DNA from: Muricauda sp. MAR_2010_75
GTDB taxonomy: Bacteria; Bacteroidota; Bacteroidia; Flavobacteriales; Flavobacteriaceae
Direction of reading: 5' to 3'
Length of the DNA stretch: 64,000 nucleotides
NCBI RefSeq assembly: GCF_000745185.1
Contig: NZ_JQNJ01000001.1
Location: forward strand, 3,764,501 to 3,828,500
A model generated the notes under the pieces. The model was given only the letters and a program-made list of their open reading frames with translations, did not search any database and was not told the origin of the DNA. Below, piece by piece: positions 15,984 through 24,737 of this stretch. The translations under genes and the position numbers were made by a program. Within the stretch, counting starts at the first letter, position 1. Each line of letters begins with the position of its first letter.

Positions 15984-16140
15984 AATTTTGCTTTATAATT
16001 TTTAGAATCAAAACGTTGCAAATATAGGAGCTATAAAATGGTTTAACGAATGCGCGGGCCATTGCTTTGCCTAGAAAGGACTTTTGAAAGCTCAAAATCC
16101 ACCGTGTTTTTCGTTCTCGATGCGATTTTGGAAGGTGATG

Positions 16141-16743
16141 CTAAATACACAATTTGTCCGTATCTGGAACGGGGCGATAGGCGTAATACTGCAGAATTTC
16201 CTCTAAAGCCATTTTCAGCGCTTTGTTTATGGGAACTATTTTGTTGCCTAATTGAAAATCTATTTGTTTCAACTGCATATAATAATCGGTAAATACGGGG
16301 ACATATAATCCTTTTGCAATTGCCTCGGAAATGGAACGATACTCATCTGCCCTCCCTTCTTTGATAATTTTACAGGTTGCCAATCGCAAACTCCCATACT
16401 TGTCCCTATTGGCCGCAAAACCGAACAATCTACATATCAAACCGCGGTGATCATAGCTGCTACAATGTCCCTGATCTACCGAGGAAAGGGGTTTAAACAG
16501 ATAACAGTTTGTGCTCTTGGTTTGATTGAGGGCGTGAAGTGTCTCTTCTGCTTTGCCCAACAAAAACATATGAAATGCCCAAGGGAAGAATTCCAAGGGG
16601 GAAGCTTCTATATTGGGATATGTACAACACTTTCCACAGCCCGAAACGCAACCCAAACCAGATATCTGCTGAAATTGGGCACTTTCTTTTTCCAATTGGT
16701 CAAATAAGTTTTCAACCGATCGCACTTTTAGCGTTAACGCCAT
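16141..16743 (-). CDS. YkgJ-family zinc/iron-chelating protein
   Basis: A 200-residue cytoplasmic protein with the cysteine cluster CVSGCGKCC near residues 31-39 and further Cys at YLFKPLSSVDQGHCSSYDHRGLICRLFG. Together these match the CxxxCxxCC...C pattern of the YkgJ (UPF0153) family, which is believed to coordinate a metal cluster. The biochemical role of the family is not settled. No operon partner is seen; a short CTACC-GAA-GGTAG hairpin lies just upstream at 16752-16766. Confidence 0.85.
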   Translation of the reverse strand: MALTLKVRSVENLFDQLEKESAQFQQISGLGCVSGCGKCCTYPNIEASPLEFFPWAFHMFLLGKAEETLHALNQTKSTNCYLFKPLSSVDQGHCSSYDHRGLICRLFGFAANRDKYGSLRLATCKIIKEGRADEYRSISEAIAKGLYVPVFTDYYMQLKQIDFQLGNKIVPINKALKMALEEILQYYAYRPVPDTDKLCI

Positions 16744-16924
16744 ATTTTTTCTACCGAAGGTAGATTTAATTTTGACAAGTAGTTGAACTTATCCCATAAA
16801 AAAATTATGCCCAAAAAGACACTTAAATAGCTTATTTAGAGAATTTTACGAAAAATTGTATTTGACCCTACCTGTTGGAGACTCCTTCAAAAGTTATTTT
16901 TACAGCTGATGCGTGTCATTCGTA

Positions 16925-17554
16925 TCATCTATCATGGAACCCAATGCCCCTTAGAATTTTTGGAATGTATTTTTCAATTCGGGCTTTTCGGGTCTTGGGC
17001 TGTTTGGCTCCGGAAAAATAGAGCAAGTACCCTTTTTGTCGTCCCGGGGTAAGACCCTCAAAAGCAGCTTTCAGTGCTGGGTCGGCATCCAGCCTTTCTT
17101 GAAACTCTTCGGGCACCTCATAGTCGGACAACTTTTTCAATTTTACTTGCAATCCGACCTTTTCCACTTCAATGGCTTCAAAAACATAGCGCTTCAATAC
17201 CTCCCATTTTGCCATAATCTGCTTCACATTGGTAAACCGTACAAACCTAACGGATTGGGAGTTTTCCCCTGGCTTTTCCAAAATATCCTGTTCGTCTTTT
17301 AACAACACCCCCTTTAGAAAACTCAGCGCACAGTTATCCGCAAAGGCAGCAATCATCACCACATTCTTGTTGTTAAGGGTGTAACAGGGTGAACCCCACT
17401 TGCGTTCTTCGGTGAGTCCACATTCCAACAGCAGTCTCCGCAAAATCTTGAGTTCTTCTTGCCAAGTATGCACCTTACATTCAGGAGTGCCCACCAAGTC
17501 GCAACGGCCGCAGCCTTCGGCTAAATATTCATCAACTTTGGGGTTTGTATTCAT
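16925..17554 (-). CDS. YdeI/OmdA-type protein with DUF1801-like N-terminus
   Basis: 209 residues. The N-terminal part (ERKWGSPCYTLNNKNVVMIAAF, then CALSFLKGVLL) matches the DUF1801 (frataxin-like) fold. The C-terminal part (YEVPEEFQERLDADPALKAA, GRQKGYLLYFSGAKQPKTRKAR) matches the OmdA/YdeI domain of bacteriocin-protection proteins. It is cytoplasmic. Last gene of the ArsR-SRPBCC-DoxX operon: its start overlaps the DoxX gene stop by 4 bases. YdeI relatives are linked to stress and peptide resistance; the exact role is unknown. Confidence 0.85.
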   Translation of the reverse strand: MNTNPKVDEYLAEGCGRCDLVGTPECKVHTWQEELKILRRLLLECGLTEERKWGSPCYTLNNKNVVMIAAFADNCALSFLKGVLLKDEQDILEKPGENSQSVRFVRFTNVKQIMAKWEVLKRYVFEAIEVEKVGLQVKLKKLSDYEVPEEFQERLDADPALKAAFEGLTPGRQKGYLLYFSGAKQPKTRKARIEKYIPKILRGIGFHDR

Positions 17555-17943
17555 TTGGAACTGATTGGAACAAGTTTTCTATTTGTAGGTCTAAAATACC
17601 AAGAAATTTCGGTCAATATCAAGAGTAAGGCTGGACCAAAGAGCTCTACCATACCGTCACCCAACGCCAAATGGGATGCAAGGGCTCCTATCATGGTAAA
17701 CGCAAAGCCTGCATAGGCCCATTCTTTCAATACTGGAAACTTTGGAATTAAAATAGCGATAACACCCAATAACTTCCAGACACCGATCAGCGTAAGAAAA
17801 TAAATGGGATACCCCAAATGTGCCATCATCTGCACCTCCTCCTCCATGTGCATCAATTGTACAATTCCTGTGGAGGTCATCCCCAAAGCCAGCCAGAGTG
17901 TGGCTACCCAATACGTTATTTTGCCTGCCTTTTGTTTTGTCAT
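17551..17943 (-). CDS. DoxX-family membrane protein
   Basis: About 130 residues from the ATG at 17943. An upstream ATG at 18021 would overlap the preceding gene and adds a non-membrane leader, so the internal start is preferred. Four membrane helices: WVATLWLALGMTSTG, YFLTLIGVWKLLGVIAILI, AYAGFAFTMIGALASHL and LFGPALLLILTEISWYF. DoxX-like proteins of this size often follow ArsR/SRPBCC pairs; their transported substrate or redox partner is unclear. Four-base overlap with the next gene, 10-base gap to the previous one. Confidence 0.85.
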   Translation of the reverse strand: MTKQKAGKITYWVATLWLALGMTSTGIVQLMHMEEEVQMMAHLGYPIYFLTLIGVWKLLGVIAILIPKFPVLKEWAYAGFAFTMIGALASHLALGDGMVELFGPALLLILTEISWYFRPTNRKLVPISSK

Positions 17944-17953
17944 GTTGTTTGAT

Positions 17954-18424
17954 TTATGGGTTACGAAGTTTTTGAACAGTTTCTTGCAAGCGGTCGTGGG
18001 CCATACTGATTCCCTGCGCAAAAGGAAGTTGCAGCATGCGGTCCCTGTCCCCTAACGATTTGAACACCATCTGAATACGGAGTTGGCTTTTTTCTTCCGA
18101 AATGGATTTAAACTCCAAGAATTCCAGTTGCACCGGAAATCCGGAACCCTCCATTTCAAAGGTGCGGGTGATTTTCACTTCGGGTTCAAATTCATGGATG
18201 GTACCATTGAACCGATGCTTGTTTCCTTTAGGGTCGGTGGTTTCAAATTGATAACTGCCATGTTTTCGATTATTCAACTTCAGTACTTTGGTTCCCATCC
18301 ATTGTTCCACAATTTTAGGCTCCACATACGCTTTGAACAACAAGTCCAAAGGCAATTCAAACTCTCGGGTAATAAAAATTTCCTGCTTGCCATCCTCGGC
18401 ATGCACATTGGTTTTTCGCTCCAT
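17954..18424 (-). CDS. SRPBCC/AHSA1-domain protein
   Basis: A 156-residue cytoplasmic protein of the START-like (Bet v 1) fold. ITREFELPLDLLFKAYVEPKIVEQWMG is the classic AHSA1 N-terminal strand-helix signature, and RMLQLPFAQGISMAHDRLQE the long C-terminal helix. Such proteins bind hydrophobic ligands. They usually sit with an ArsR regulator, as here: the gene begins 4 bases after the regulator stop. The ligand is unknown. Confidence 0.9.
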   Translation of the reverse strand: MERKTNVHAEDGKQEIFITREFELPLDLLFKAYVEPKIVEQWMGTKVLKLNNRKHGSYQFETTDPKGNKHRFNGTIHEFEPEVKITRTFEMEGSGFPVQLEFLEFKSISEEKSQLRIQMVFKSLGDRDRMLQLPFAQGISMAHDRLQETVQKLRNP

Positions 18425-18428
18425 TGTC

Positions 18429-18749
18429 CTAGGATTTTTTCTGATTCTTCATAATGGCTTCCAGCTTATTGAACCTATCATCCCATAATTCCCGGAAAGG
18501 TTCAATGAAATCTGCTATTGTTTTAAGTTTGGTGGGATTAAAATGATAATAAATCTCCCTACCCTGCTGGTCTTGTCGCAACAGTTCGCATTCCGTTAAA
18601 ATTTGAATGTGTTTGGAAATCGTCTGTCGTGACGAATCAAAATTTCCGGCAATGGCCCCTGGCGTCATGGCGTTGGCAGCTACTAAGGCAATGATGGCCC
18701 TTCTTGTAGGGTCGGCTATCGCTTGAAATACATCCCTTCTTAATTCCAT
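18429..18749 (-). CDS. ArsR-family transcriptional repressor
   Basis: About 106 residues from the ATG at 18749, where the family pattern begins ([20 protein letters not shown]). The frame extends upstream but lies across the operator. Winged helix-turn-helix: [22 protein letters not shown] is the recognition region and [15 protein letters not shown] the wing. No metal-binding CxC is present, so it is not a classic metal sensor. First gene of a four-gene operon, probably autoregulated through the palindrome directly upstream. Confidence 0.9.
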   Translation of the reverse strand: MELRRDVFQAIADPTRRAIIALVAANAMTPGAIAGNFDSSRQTISKHIQILTECELLRQDQQGREIYYHFNPTKLKTIADFIEPFRELWDDRFNKLEAIMKNQKKS

Positions 18750-18751
18750 TA

Positions 18752-18795
18752 TGCAGTTATTTGATTGCAAATATATATGCAGCCATTTAACTGCA
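18752..18795 (-). promoter_or_regulatory. long operator palindrome before the ArsR operon
   Basis: Two 18-base arms, 18752-18769 and 18778-18795, are inverted copies matching the pattern TGCAGTTAwwTGryTGCA at 14 of 18 positions, with an AT-only spacer of 8 bases. It begins 3 bases upstream of the ArsR start codon. Size and position fit an autoregulatory site; binding is inferred. Confidence 0.65.
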
Positions 18796-18926
18796 CAACT
18801 ATTTCTGAAAAAATAAATTGTCAAATCTGTGAATTCCCTAATTCTTTTGGAAACTTCTCTAGTTCTTCTTGAATTGCTTTAAAAAACTCAATGAATCTCT
18901 TACATTTAAGAGCTAATTCAAACAAA

Positions 18927-21119
18927 ATGAAAAAAAGACTATTCCCCCTACTCTTCCTTGTTGCAGTAACTACCACTTGGGCCCAAGAAAGCATTATCGG
19001 GTTCAGCAAAGATGCTGCCACCAAACAACTGCAACTCGAAAGTGAATTTGAAAAACAATTATCCACTGAGAATCTGGACCAATGGATGCAACTTCTGGCG
19101 GGTGAACCGCATTGGGTCGGCACCGAATATGGCGAAAAGAACGTCAAATGGATGGAAAAGCAGTTCAAATCTTGGGGGTACGACACCAAGGTGGAAACCT
19201 ATCATGTGCTTTTCCCCTATCCAAAAGTTCGGGTGCTGGAAATGACAGGACCCACTACGTACAAAGCCAAATTGGAGGCCGTTCCCGTGGAAGGCGACCC
19301 GTATACCAGCCAAGAAAATCTATTGCCCAGCTACAATGCCTATTCCACCGACGGCGATGTGGAAGCAGAACTGGTATACGTAAACTATGGTATCCCCAGT
19401 GATTATGAGGAATTGGAAAAATTAGGCATCGATGTCAAAGGAAAAATCGTTATCGCGAAATATTATGGTTCTTGGCGTGGCATCAAACCAAAATTGGCCG
19501 CTGAAAAGGGGGCTATTGGCTGTATCATTTATTCCGACCCAGAGGATGACGGCTATGTGCAAGGCGATGTCTATCCAAAAGGTGCCTTCAAAAACAAAAC
19601 TGGGGTGCAGCGCGGTTCCGTGATGGACATGCCCCTCTACCCTGGGGATGTATTGACGCCCGGATACGCCGCCACCAAAGATGCCAAACGTTTAAAGCGT
19701 GAAGATGCGCCTACCATTACCAAAATTCCCGTTTTGCCCATTTCGTATGAGGATGCCCAGCCCTTGCTTGAAGCCCTGGAAGGTCCCGTGGCCCCAGCTT
19801 CTTGGAGAGGTGGATTACCCATAACCTACCATATTGGACCTGGGCCAGCCAAAGTACACCTAACATTGGAGTTCGATTGGCAATTGAAACCGGCCCATAA
19901 CGTGATTGCCACCTTAAAAGGTTCCGAGCTGCCTGACCAATGGGTGGTGCGAGGAAATCACCACGATGCTTGGGTACATGGGGCCAGCGACCCCATTAGT
20001 GGTTTGGTGGCCTTGATGGAGGAAGCCCGTGTGGTGGGAAAACTGGCCAAAGCTGGTAAAAAACCAAAACGAACGTTGGTGTATTGCGCTTGGGATGCCG
20101 AAGAAACCGGACTCATCGGTTCTACGGAGTGGGTAGAAGACCACCGAGCGGAACTGCAACAAAAAACGGTAGCCTACATCAATACGGATGGCAACAGTCG
20201 TGGGTTTTTAGGTGCTGGAGGTTCCCACACCCTGCAAGCGATGGTGTCTGAAGTGGCCAACAAAGTAACCGACCCACAAACCAAGGTCTCCATTGCAGAG
20301 CGACAAGCCGCCAGAAACGTTGTGAACGGAGGCTCCGATAAATTTGCATTGTATGCACTCGGTTCTGGTTCGGATTATACTCCCTTTATTCAGCATAGCG
20401 GGATTGCTTCTTTGAATCTTGGTTTTGGTGGAGAAGGTTCTGGCGGGGAATACCACACCATTTATGATACCTATACCCATTATACCCGATTCAAAGACCC
20501 TGGTTTTCAGTATGGAACTACCTTAGCCAACACCGCAGGCCGAATCGTACTCCGTTTGGCGAATGCAGAGGTACTTCCGTTTGAACTGCAACAATGGTAC
20601 AGCACCATTGACGGTTATTTGGGCGAAGTGATGAAAACCTTGGAAACCATGCGTTCCGATGTGGAAAAACACAATGCCAAGGTGGCCAAAAATCAATATG
20701 GATTGGCCAATGACCCAAAAAAATCGGTTAAGGCTGCCGAGAAAAAAGCGGAAGTCCCCTATTTGGATTTTTCACCGATTCAAAATGCATTAGCCGATTT
20801 AAAGAACACTATTGATACCTTTTCCAAAGTGGACAAGACCCAGCTCTCCGCTGCCAAAAAAGCGGAACTCAACCAAGCGTTGATGCACATGGAGCAAGCC
20901 CTGACCTCAGAAAAGGGATTGCCCCGAAGAGACTGGTTCAAGCACCAGATTTATGCCCCCGGATTTTACACAGGTTATGGGGTAAAAACGCTTCCAGGCG
21001 TGCGCGAGGCCATCGAGCAGAAAGAATGGCAAGAGGCCCAAGAACAGATTGGGGTCCTCGCCGGCACGCTTAAAAACTTTGCTGCACACATTCAAAAACT
21101 GAATACTATTATGCGCTAA
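18927..21119 (+). CDS. M28-family metallopeptidase, glutamate-carboxypeptidase-II-like
   Basis: About 730 residues from the ATG at 18927, which opens a signal peptide (MKKRLFPLLFLVAVTTTWA). Order: N-terminal segment, a PA domain (VNYGIPSDYEELEKLGIDVKG), the M28 zinc peptidase core and a C-terminal dimerisation-like helical domain. Zinc ligands and catalytic residues are visible: H in NHHDAWVHG, D in GASDPISG, EE in DAEETGLIG, D in INTDGN, H in GEYHTIYD. It is predicted to trim peptides in the periplasm or outside. It converges on the AraC gene with a 17-base gap. Confidence 0.92.
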   Translation: MKKRLFPLLFLVAVTTTWAQESIIGFSKDAATKQLQLESEFEKQLSTENLDQWMQLLAGEPHWVGTEYGEKNVKWMEKQFKSWGYDTKVETYHVLFPYPKVRVLEMTGPTTYKAKLEAVPVEGDPYTSQENLLPSYNAYSTDGDVEAELVYVNYGIPSDYEELEKLGIDVKGKIVIAKYYGSWRGIKPKLAAEKGAIGCIIYSDPEDDGYVQGDVYPKGAFKNKTGVQRGSVMDMPLYPGDVLTPGYAATKDAKRLKREDAPTITKIPVLPISYEDAQPLLEALEGPVAPASWRGGLPITYHIGPGPAKVHLTLEFDWQLKPAHNVIATLKGSELPDQWVVRGNHHDAWVHGASDPISGLVALMEEARVVGKLAKAGKKPKRTLVYCAWDAEETGLIGSTEWVEDHRAELQQKTVAYINTDGNSRGFLGAGGSHTLQAMVSEVANKVTDPQTKVSIAERQAARNVVNGGSDKFALYALGSGSDYTPFIQHSGIASLNLGFGGEGSGGEYHTIYDTYTHYTRFKDPGFQYGTTLANTAGRIVLRLANAEVLPFELQQWYSTIDGYLGEVMKTLETMRSDVEKHNAKVAKNQYGLANDPKKSVKAAEKKAEVPYLDFSPIQNALADLKNTIDTFSKVDKTQLSAAKKAELNQALMHMEQALTSEKGLPRRDWFKHQIYAPGFYTGYGVKTLPGVREAIEQKEWQEAQEQIGVLAGTLKNFAAHIQKLNTIMR

Positions 21120-21136
21120 TTTTTTATGTTTCGCTA

Positions 21137-22018
21137 TTAGGCCATCGCCCTTGCAAAGCCTACAGTTTCGCGGTAAACCTTAGGTGAAATGTCTGCATTG
21201 TTCTTAAAAAAGCGGCTGAAGTAATGTTCATCATCATACCCTAAATCAAAGGCAATCTCCTTCACCGATTTATTGGTAAGGTACAGCTCCCGCTTGGCCT
21301 CAATAATGATGCGCTCTGAAATCAAGTTGGTCATGGTCTTGTTAAAATGGTTCTTGGTGATCTTGGCCAATGCTTTTGGACTGATGTTCAACAAATCAGC
21401 ATACTCCCCTGCCGAATGCTTGGTTTTAAAGTGCGTTTCGATAAGGTCCTTCAGGTTTTGGATAATGAATGGCTCTTTTTCATCCGGACTGTCCTTTAGG
21501 GATTCCGGTTGTTGTTTGGCCTTGGCCCGTGAGGCGGTAATCAAGAATATTTTTAGGTAGGACACCAACAATTCATATTGGGCCAAGTCCGCTTTTTGAA
21601 CTTCAGCACGCATCTGTGAAAGCACCATTTCAAACTGACTTCGGATGGTATCGTCTACACAAAAATACGGGGGATTGTAAATATTGTTGAACAGTACCCC
21701 ATTGCAGGCCACCTGTTCTTGGTGTTTGTGGATACAGAAAAAATCAGGATGAAAATTCAACACCACACCCTCTATTTTTTCCTTTTCAATGAGGCTAAAA
21801 GGTTGGTAAGGAGTTAGGGCAAACAATGTGTCCGCGGTAAAATCAAACTCTGCGAAATCTATTTTGGCGGTGCCACTCCCCTTCTTAACCCAAATTAAGG
21901 AATAATAATTAAATCGTTTTAGGGAACAGAACTGGCAGTCATCTTCAAAATGAGAAAGTTTAAAGGCCAATTTCCCGGTCTGTTCGTTGATGAGTGTGTT
22001 GGTGTTGTAGATGTCCAT
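21137..22018 (-). CDS. AraC-family transcriptional regulator
   Basis: 293 residues. The N-terminal cupin-type ligand domain (SLIWVKKGSGTAKIDF, LTPYQPFSLIEKE) is followed by two C-terminal helix-turn-helix units (SAGEYADLLNISPKALAKI and SVKEIAFDLGYDDEHYFSRFFK). It senses a small molecule and activates nearby promoters. The matching 61-bp motifs in front of the AhpD-like and isochorismatase genes, transcribed on the same strand 1.7-2.7 kb upstream, are the best candidate targets. No such motif lies in front of its own gene. Confidence 0.9.
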   Translation of the reverse strand: MDIYNTNTLINEQTGKLAFKLSHFEDDCQFCSLKRFNYYSLIWVKKGSGTAKIDFAEFDFTADTLFALTPYQPFSLIEKEKIEGVVLNFHPDFFCIHKHQEQVACNGVLFNNIYNPPYFCVDDTIRSQFEMVLSQMRAEVQKADLAQYELLVSYLKIFLITASRAKAKQQPESLKDSPDEKEPFIIQNLKDLIETHFKTKHSAGEYADLLNISPKALAKITKNHFNKTMTNLISERIIIEAKRELYLTNKSVKEIAFDLGYDDEHYFSRFFKNNADISPKVYRETVGFARAMA

Positions 22019-22077
22019 TTTTGAGTTTATGAATTAGCTGAAATCCATTTGGTAAAAAATTCGTCACTTCGAGCTCT

Positions 22078-22159
22078 CATCCTGAGCGCAGTCGAAGGAG
22101 CTATCGAGAAGTCATCAATCTCAACCACTTCAATGAGGTCTCGACTGCGCTCGACCTGA
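22078..22159. repeat. imperfect palindromic dispersed-type repeat
   Basis: GAGCGCAGTCGA (22084-22095) pairs perfectly with TCGACTGCGCTC (22141-22152), with further partial matches outside (TCCTGAG / CTCGACCTGA). This kind of GC-rich palindrome in AT-rich spacer is, from memory, a common dispersed repeat in flavobacterial genomes. It lies upstream of the AraC gene. Confidence 0.65.
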
Positions 22160-22173
22160 CAAATTTTGATTGA

Positions 22174-22590
22174 CTATAATCGTCGTTCGTTGGCGGCAAT
22201 GGGCAGATCATTAATGCTGGCGTAGCGTTTCTGCATAAGCCCATGCTCATTGAACTCCCAATTCTCATTTCCATACGCGCGGAACCACGCTCCCTGGGCA
22301 TTTTGGTATTCGTATTCAAAACGAACTGCTATTCTATTGTCGGTGAAAGCCCAAAGTTCTTTCTTCAACTTGTAATTTTTTTCCTTTTGCCACTTTTCGG
22401 TCAAAAAAGCGACCACTTCTTCCCGTCCATTAACAAACTGGGAACGGTTGCGCCATTCGGTGTCCACGGTATAGGCTTTGGACACTTTTTCAGGGTCTTG
22501 GCTGTTCCAGGCATCCTCGGCCAACTGTACTTTTTCTCTGGCCGTTTCCTCGGTAAAAGGAGGTAACGGAAATTTTTGTTCTATTGCCAT
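22174..22590 (-). CDS. DUF1348 / NTF2-like protein
   Basis: A 138-residue cytoplasmic protein of the DUF1348 family with an NTF2-like cone fold. Landmarks are [41 protein letters not shown] and the closing [14 protein letters not shown]. Family function is unknown. It starts 20 bases beyond the terminator of the YHS gene, so expression probably depends on readthrough or a weak promoter. Its neighbours (YHS, AhpD-like, isochorismatase, AraC) suggest a stress or xenobiotic response cluster. Confidence 0.85.
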   Translation of the reverse strand: MAIEQKFPLPPFTEETAREKVQLAEDAWNSQDPEKVSKAYTVDTEWRNRSQFVNGREEVVAFLTEKWQKEKNYKLKKELWAFTDNRIAVRFEYEYQNAQGAWFRAYGNENWEFNEHGLMQKRYASINDLPIAANERRL

Positions 22591-22609
22591 TTTATGTTTT
22601 TTTTGAATG

Positions 22610-22643
22610 AAAAAAGGGCAAGCTGAATTTTCAACTTGCCCTT
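22610..22643 (-). terminator. rho-independent terminator after the YHS gene
   Basis: The 9-bp perfect stem AAGGGCAAG (22614-22622) / CTTGCCCTT (22635-22643) is followed on the minus strand by a run of T. Confidence 0.8.
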
Positions 22644-22649
22644 AAGGAA

Positions 22650-23108
22650 TTATTTACCATCCCTAACCTTTGGCCAACTGTCATGGGCTGCTTTCTTCAA
22701 TTCTGAAGTACGGGCACTCCAATCGGGTAAAGTGTTAAAAGGCTCCCCGTTGAAATCGCCGTTAAAAAACAGATAGAGTTTTCCGTCGATCACATCAAAT
22801 GTTTCAGGGTTGATGGGAAATTTGGCTTGTTTTTCACCAACGCCCCAAGCGCAATAGCCGTCAAATTGCGGCAAGTACATGCTAGGCGATTGGGTAAAAG
22901 TGGCCTTATTGGCCTTGCTGGCAAAATAATAGGTTACCCCATTGTGCTTGGCGGCATAGGTTTTGTTGCCCTGTTTTGCTTCGCCAGTGAAATAGGATAC
23001 CACATCGTACCCGCCAATGGCTACACCATCTTTGCTTACGGGGTCAACTTGGGCGTGTGCGGCAATTCCCCAAACCAGGGCCATTGCCAATAGAACTAAT
23101 TGTTTCAT
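22650..23108 (-). CDS. periplasmic YHS-domain protein
   Basis: 152 residues with a signal peptide (MKQLVLLAMALVWGIAAHA). The mature protein has the YHS-like fold: GGYDVVSYFTGEAKQGN, VTYYFASKANKATF, then FDGYCAWGV with a single conserved Cys. YHS domains are linked to metal handling. It follows the AhpD-like gene by 38 bases on the same strand and ends at a terminator, so the two form an operon driven from the 23725-23785 promoter region. Confidence 0.88.
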   Translation of the reverse strand: MKQLVLLAMALVWGIAAHAQVDPVSKDGVAIGGYDVVSYFTGEAKQGNKTYAAKHNGVTYYFASKANKATFTQSPSMYLPQFDGYCAWGVGEKQAKFPINPETFDVIDGKLYLFFNGDFNGEPFNTLPDWSARTSELKKAAHDSWPKVRDGK

Positions 23109-23146
23109 TGTTTTTATGATTTTGGATTAAACTTGTGATTACTGGA

Positions 23147-23692
23147 TTAAACAGTTTCTGCTTCAACCACCGGAAAATCAATATCGGTGTTGGCTGTGTT
23201 GTTGAAATAGTTGGTGAATACGTTCAAGGCCACGTGAGCCACGATCTCTCCCACTTCGCCATCGGTGTAACCAGCATTTTTAACGACCTCAACATCATCT
23301 GAACTTACCCTTCCGCGTTTTTCCACCAAGGTCTTGGCAAAATAGAGCGCAGCGGCTATTTTTGGGTCTTTGTTTCTCCCTTCACGGGCCATGTGCAAGG
23401 TATCGGTGTCAATGAGCACCAATTTTTCCCCGATAAAGGAATGGGCGGACAAACAGTAATTGCAGCTGTTGGATTCGGCCACGGCCAAGGCGATCAGTTC
23501 GCCCAATCGACCACCCAAGGAACCTTTGCCCAGCGCGTCGCTTAGATTTAGGTACCCTTGCAATACGGCTGGGGAATTCCCCATGGTGCGCATCATGTTG
23601 GGAACCATTCCCAATTTGCTCTGGATACCGTTGAACAACTCCTTTGCCTCTCCGGTTGCTTCCTTTGGATCTAATGCTTGTAAACGTGTCAT
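23147..23692 (-). CDS. carboxymuconolactone-decarboxylase-family (AhpD-like) protein
   Basis: About 181 residues from the ATG at 23692. The open frame extends 72 codons further but crosses the upstream terminator and promoter motif, so it is rejected. All-helical AhpD fold with the redox motif ESNSCNYCLSAH (CxxC followed by His), which supports peroxidase or alkylhydroperoxidase activity. First gene of an operon with the YHS protein, probably under AraC-type control. Confidence 0.88.
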   Translation of the reverse strand: MTRLQALDPKEATGEAKELFNGIQSKLGMVPNMMRTMGNSPAVLQGYLNLSDALGKGSLGGRLGELIALAVAESNSCNYCLSAHSFIGEKLVLIDTDTLHMAREGRNKDPKIAAALYFAKTLVEKRGRVSSDDVEVVKNAGYTDGEVGEIVAHVALNVFTNYFNNTANTDIDFPVVEAETV

Positions 23693-23724
23693 AGTCTTGT
23701 CTTTTTTGTTATGAATTATTATTG

Positions 23725-23785
23725 GTACAAAGTTGCAGCACGGGCCCTTGGAATAAAATGGACAAACTTCACTTCCTCTTGGACA
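23725..23785 (-). promoter_or_regulatory. shared promoter/operator motif, copy 1
   Basis: Read on the minus strand: TGTCCA, 16 bases, GTCCATTTTATTCC, 14 bases, CAACTTTGTAC. The same three blocks with the same spacings occur at 24657-24717. CAACTTTG resembles the flavobacterial -7 element (TAnnTTTG). GTCCA repeats 21 bases apart, two helical turns, as expected for an AraC-type activator. Confidence 0.65.
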
Positions 23786-23809
23786 TTTTTCCCGATATGC
23801 CACTTTCTG

Positions 23810-23842
23810 AAAAAAACAAAGGGCCAAACTTTCGTTTGACCC
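23810..23842 (-). terminator. rho-independent terminator after the isochorismatase gene
   Basis: The stem GGGCCAAAC (23821-23829) / GTTTGACCC (23834-23842), with one wobble pair, has a GAAA tetraloop on the minus strand followed by TTTGTTTTTTT. A strong terminator. Confidence 0.88.
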
Positions 23843-23888
23843 CTCGTCCTTCAACCGCACCATCACACTTCTCGTTAAACACTGTTTT

Positions 23889-24620
23889 TTATTTTTTGTG
23901 CATCTCAAGCTCGCTTACCAATTCTTGGGTGGTAAAGACTTTGCTTGAAATCATTTTGTAATTGGTCTGGGCAGCTTGGTCGCCATCCAATCCGGGAAGT
24001 TTGGCCGAAGCAGTGGCATCACCCACCACGGCAACCTCAAAACCGTTCTCCACCAATTCCCTCATGTGCGATTCGGCACAAAGGTTCCCGGACATCCCAG
24101 CCAAGATCACCTTATCAATTTTTTGCTTACGCAATTGTAGGGCCAAGTCGTTGCTTTCGGAACCAAAGACCTTGTGTGGGCTGGTCACCACTACCCTATC
24201 CTTGTTGATGTACTTTTTGTAGCGAGGCAACCAGTCGGCGCCGGAGCCTTCAAAACCTTCAACGTTCAATTGGTCACCACGATCAAACATGGTTATGTTG
24301 TGCATGAGTTTCTCCAAAGTCCCCTCAAACTTCCAAACATGGTCGTGCTCGTAGTAGTAATGGGGCGATACAAAAACGGGGATGTTGTGTTCTTCGGCTA
24401 ACTTAAAAATGGTTTCCAGGTTTTCAATGGTGTTGTTCTCCTGTACGCTCTGGCCAACGGCTCCCCAAGCCACCCCATCGGGACTTAAAAAGTCGTTTTG
24501 TGGGTCTGTGATCACAATGGCGGTATGCTCATCTATGATAAAACCCGGTTCTGGTAATTGGGCAAAAGCGCCCATAATTCCTGTTGTAAAAATTACGAAT
24601 GTGCTGATTAAATTTTTCAT
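23889..24620 (-). CDS. isochorismatase-family cysteine hydrolase, exported
   Basis: 243 residues with a signal peptide (MKNLISTFVIFTTGIMGAFA). The hydrolase core shows the triad: D in VITDPQNDF, K in VTSPHKVFG, and C in AGMSGNLCAESH. Such enzymes hydrolyse vinyl ethers or amides; export to the periplasm is less usual for the family and points to an external substrate. Single-gene unit with its own copy of the 61-bp promoter motif and a strong terminator. Confidence 0.88.
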   Translation of the reverse strand: MKNLISTFVIFTTGIMGAFAQLPEPGFIIDEHTAIVITDPQNDFLSPDGVAWGAVGQSVQENNTIENLETIFKLAEEHNIPVFVSPHYYYEHDHVWKFEGTLEKLMHNITMFDRGDQLNVEGFEGSGADWLPRYKKYINKDRVVVTSPHKVFGSESNDLALQLRKQKIDKVILAGMSGNLCAESHMRELVENGFEVAVVGDATASAKLPGLDGDQAAQTNYKMISSKVFTTQELVSELEMHKK

Positions 24621-24656
24621 AGTGTTGTACTTAAAAATGTTATACTAAATTTGATA

Positions 24657-24717
24657 GTACAAAGTTGAAGCGATCTACAACGGGATAAAATGGACGAAGT
24701 TCGCCACTGAATGGACA
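24657..24717 (-). promoter_or_regulatory. shared promoter/operator motif, copy 2
   Basis: Same architecture as 23725-23785: TGTCCA, 16 bases, GTCCATTTTATCCC, 14 bases, CAACTTTGTAC on the minus strand, 36 bases upstream of the isochorismatase start. Intervening bases differ, so the blocks stand out as conserved. Confidence 0.65.
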
Positions 24718-24737
24718 ATTTTCTTTACGGGGTATGG

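Noticed and set aside
23693..23908. N-terminal extension of the AhpD-like gene
   Set aside because: It would run through a strong terminator and the shared promoter motif; the internal ATG at 23692 begins the family homology.
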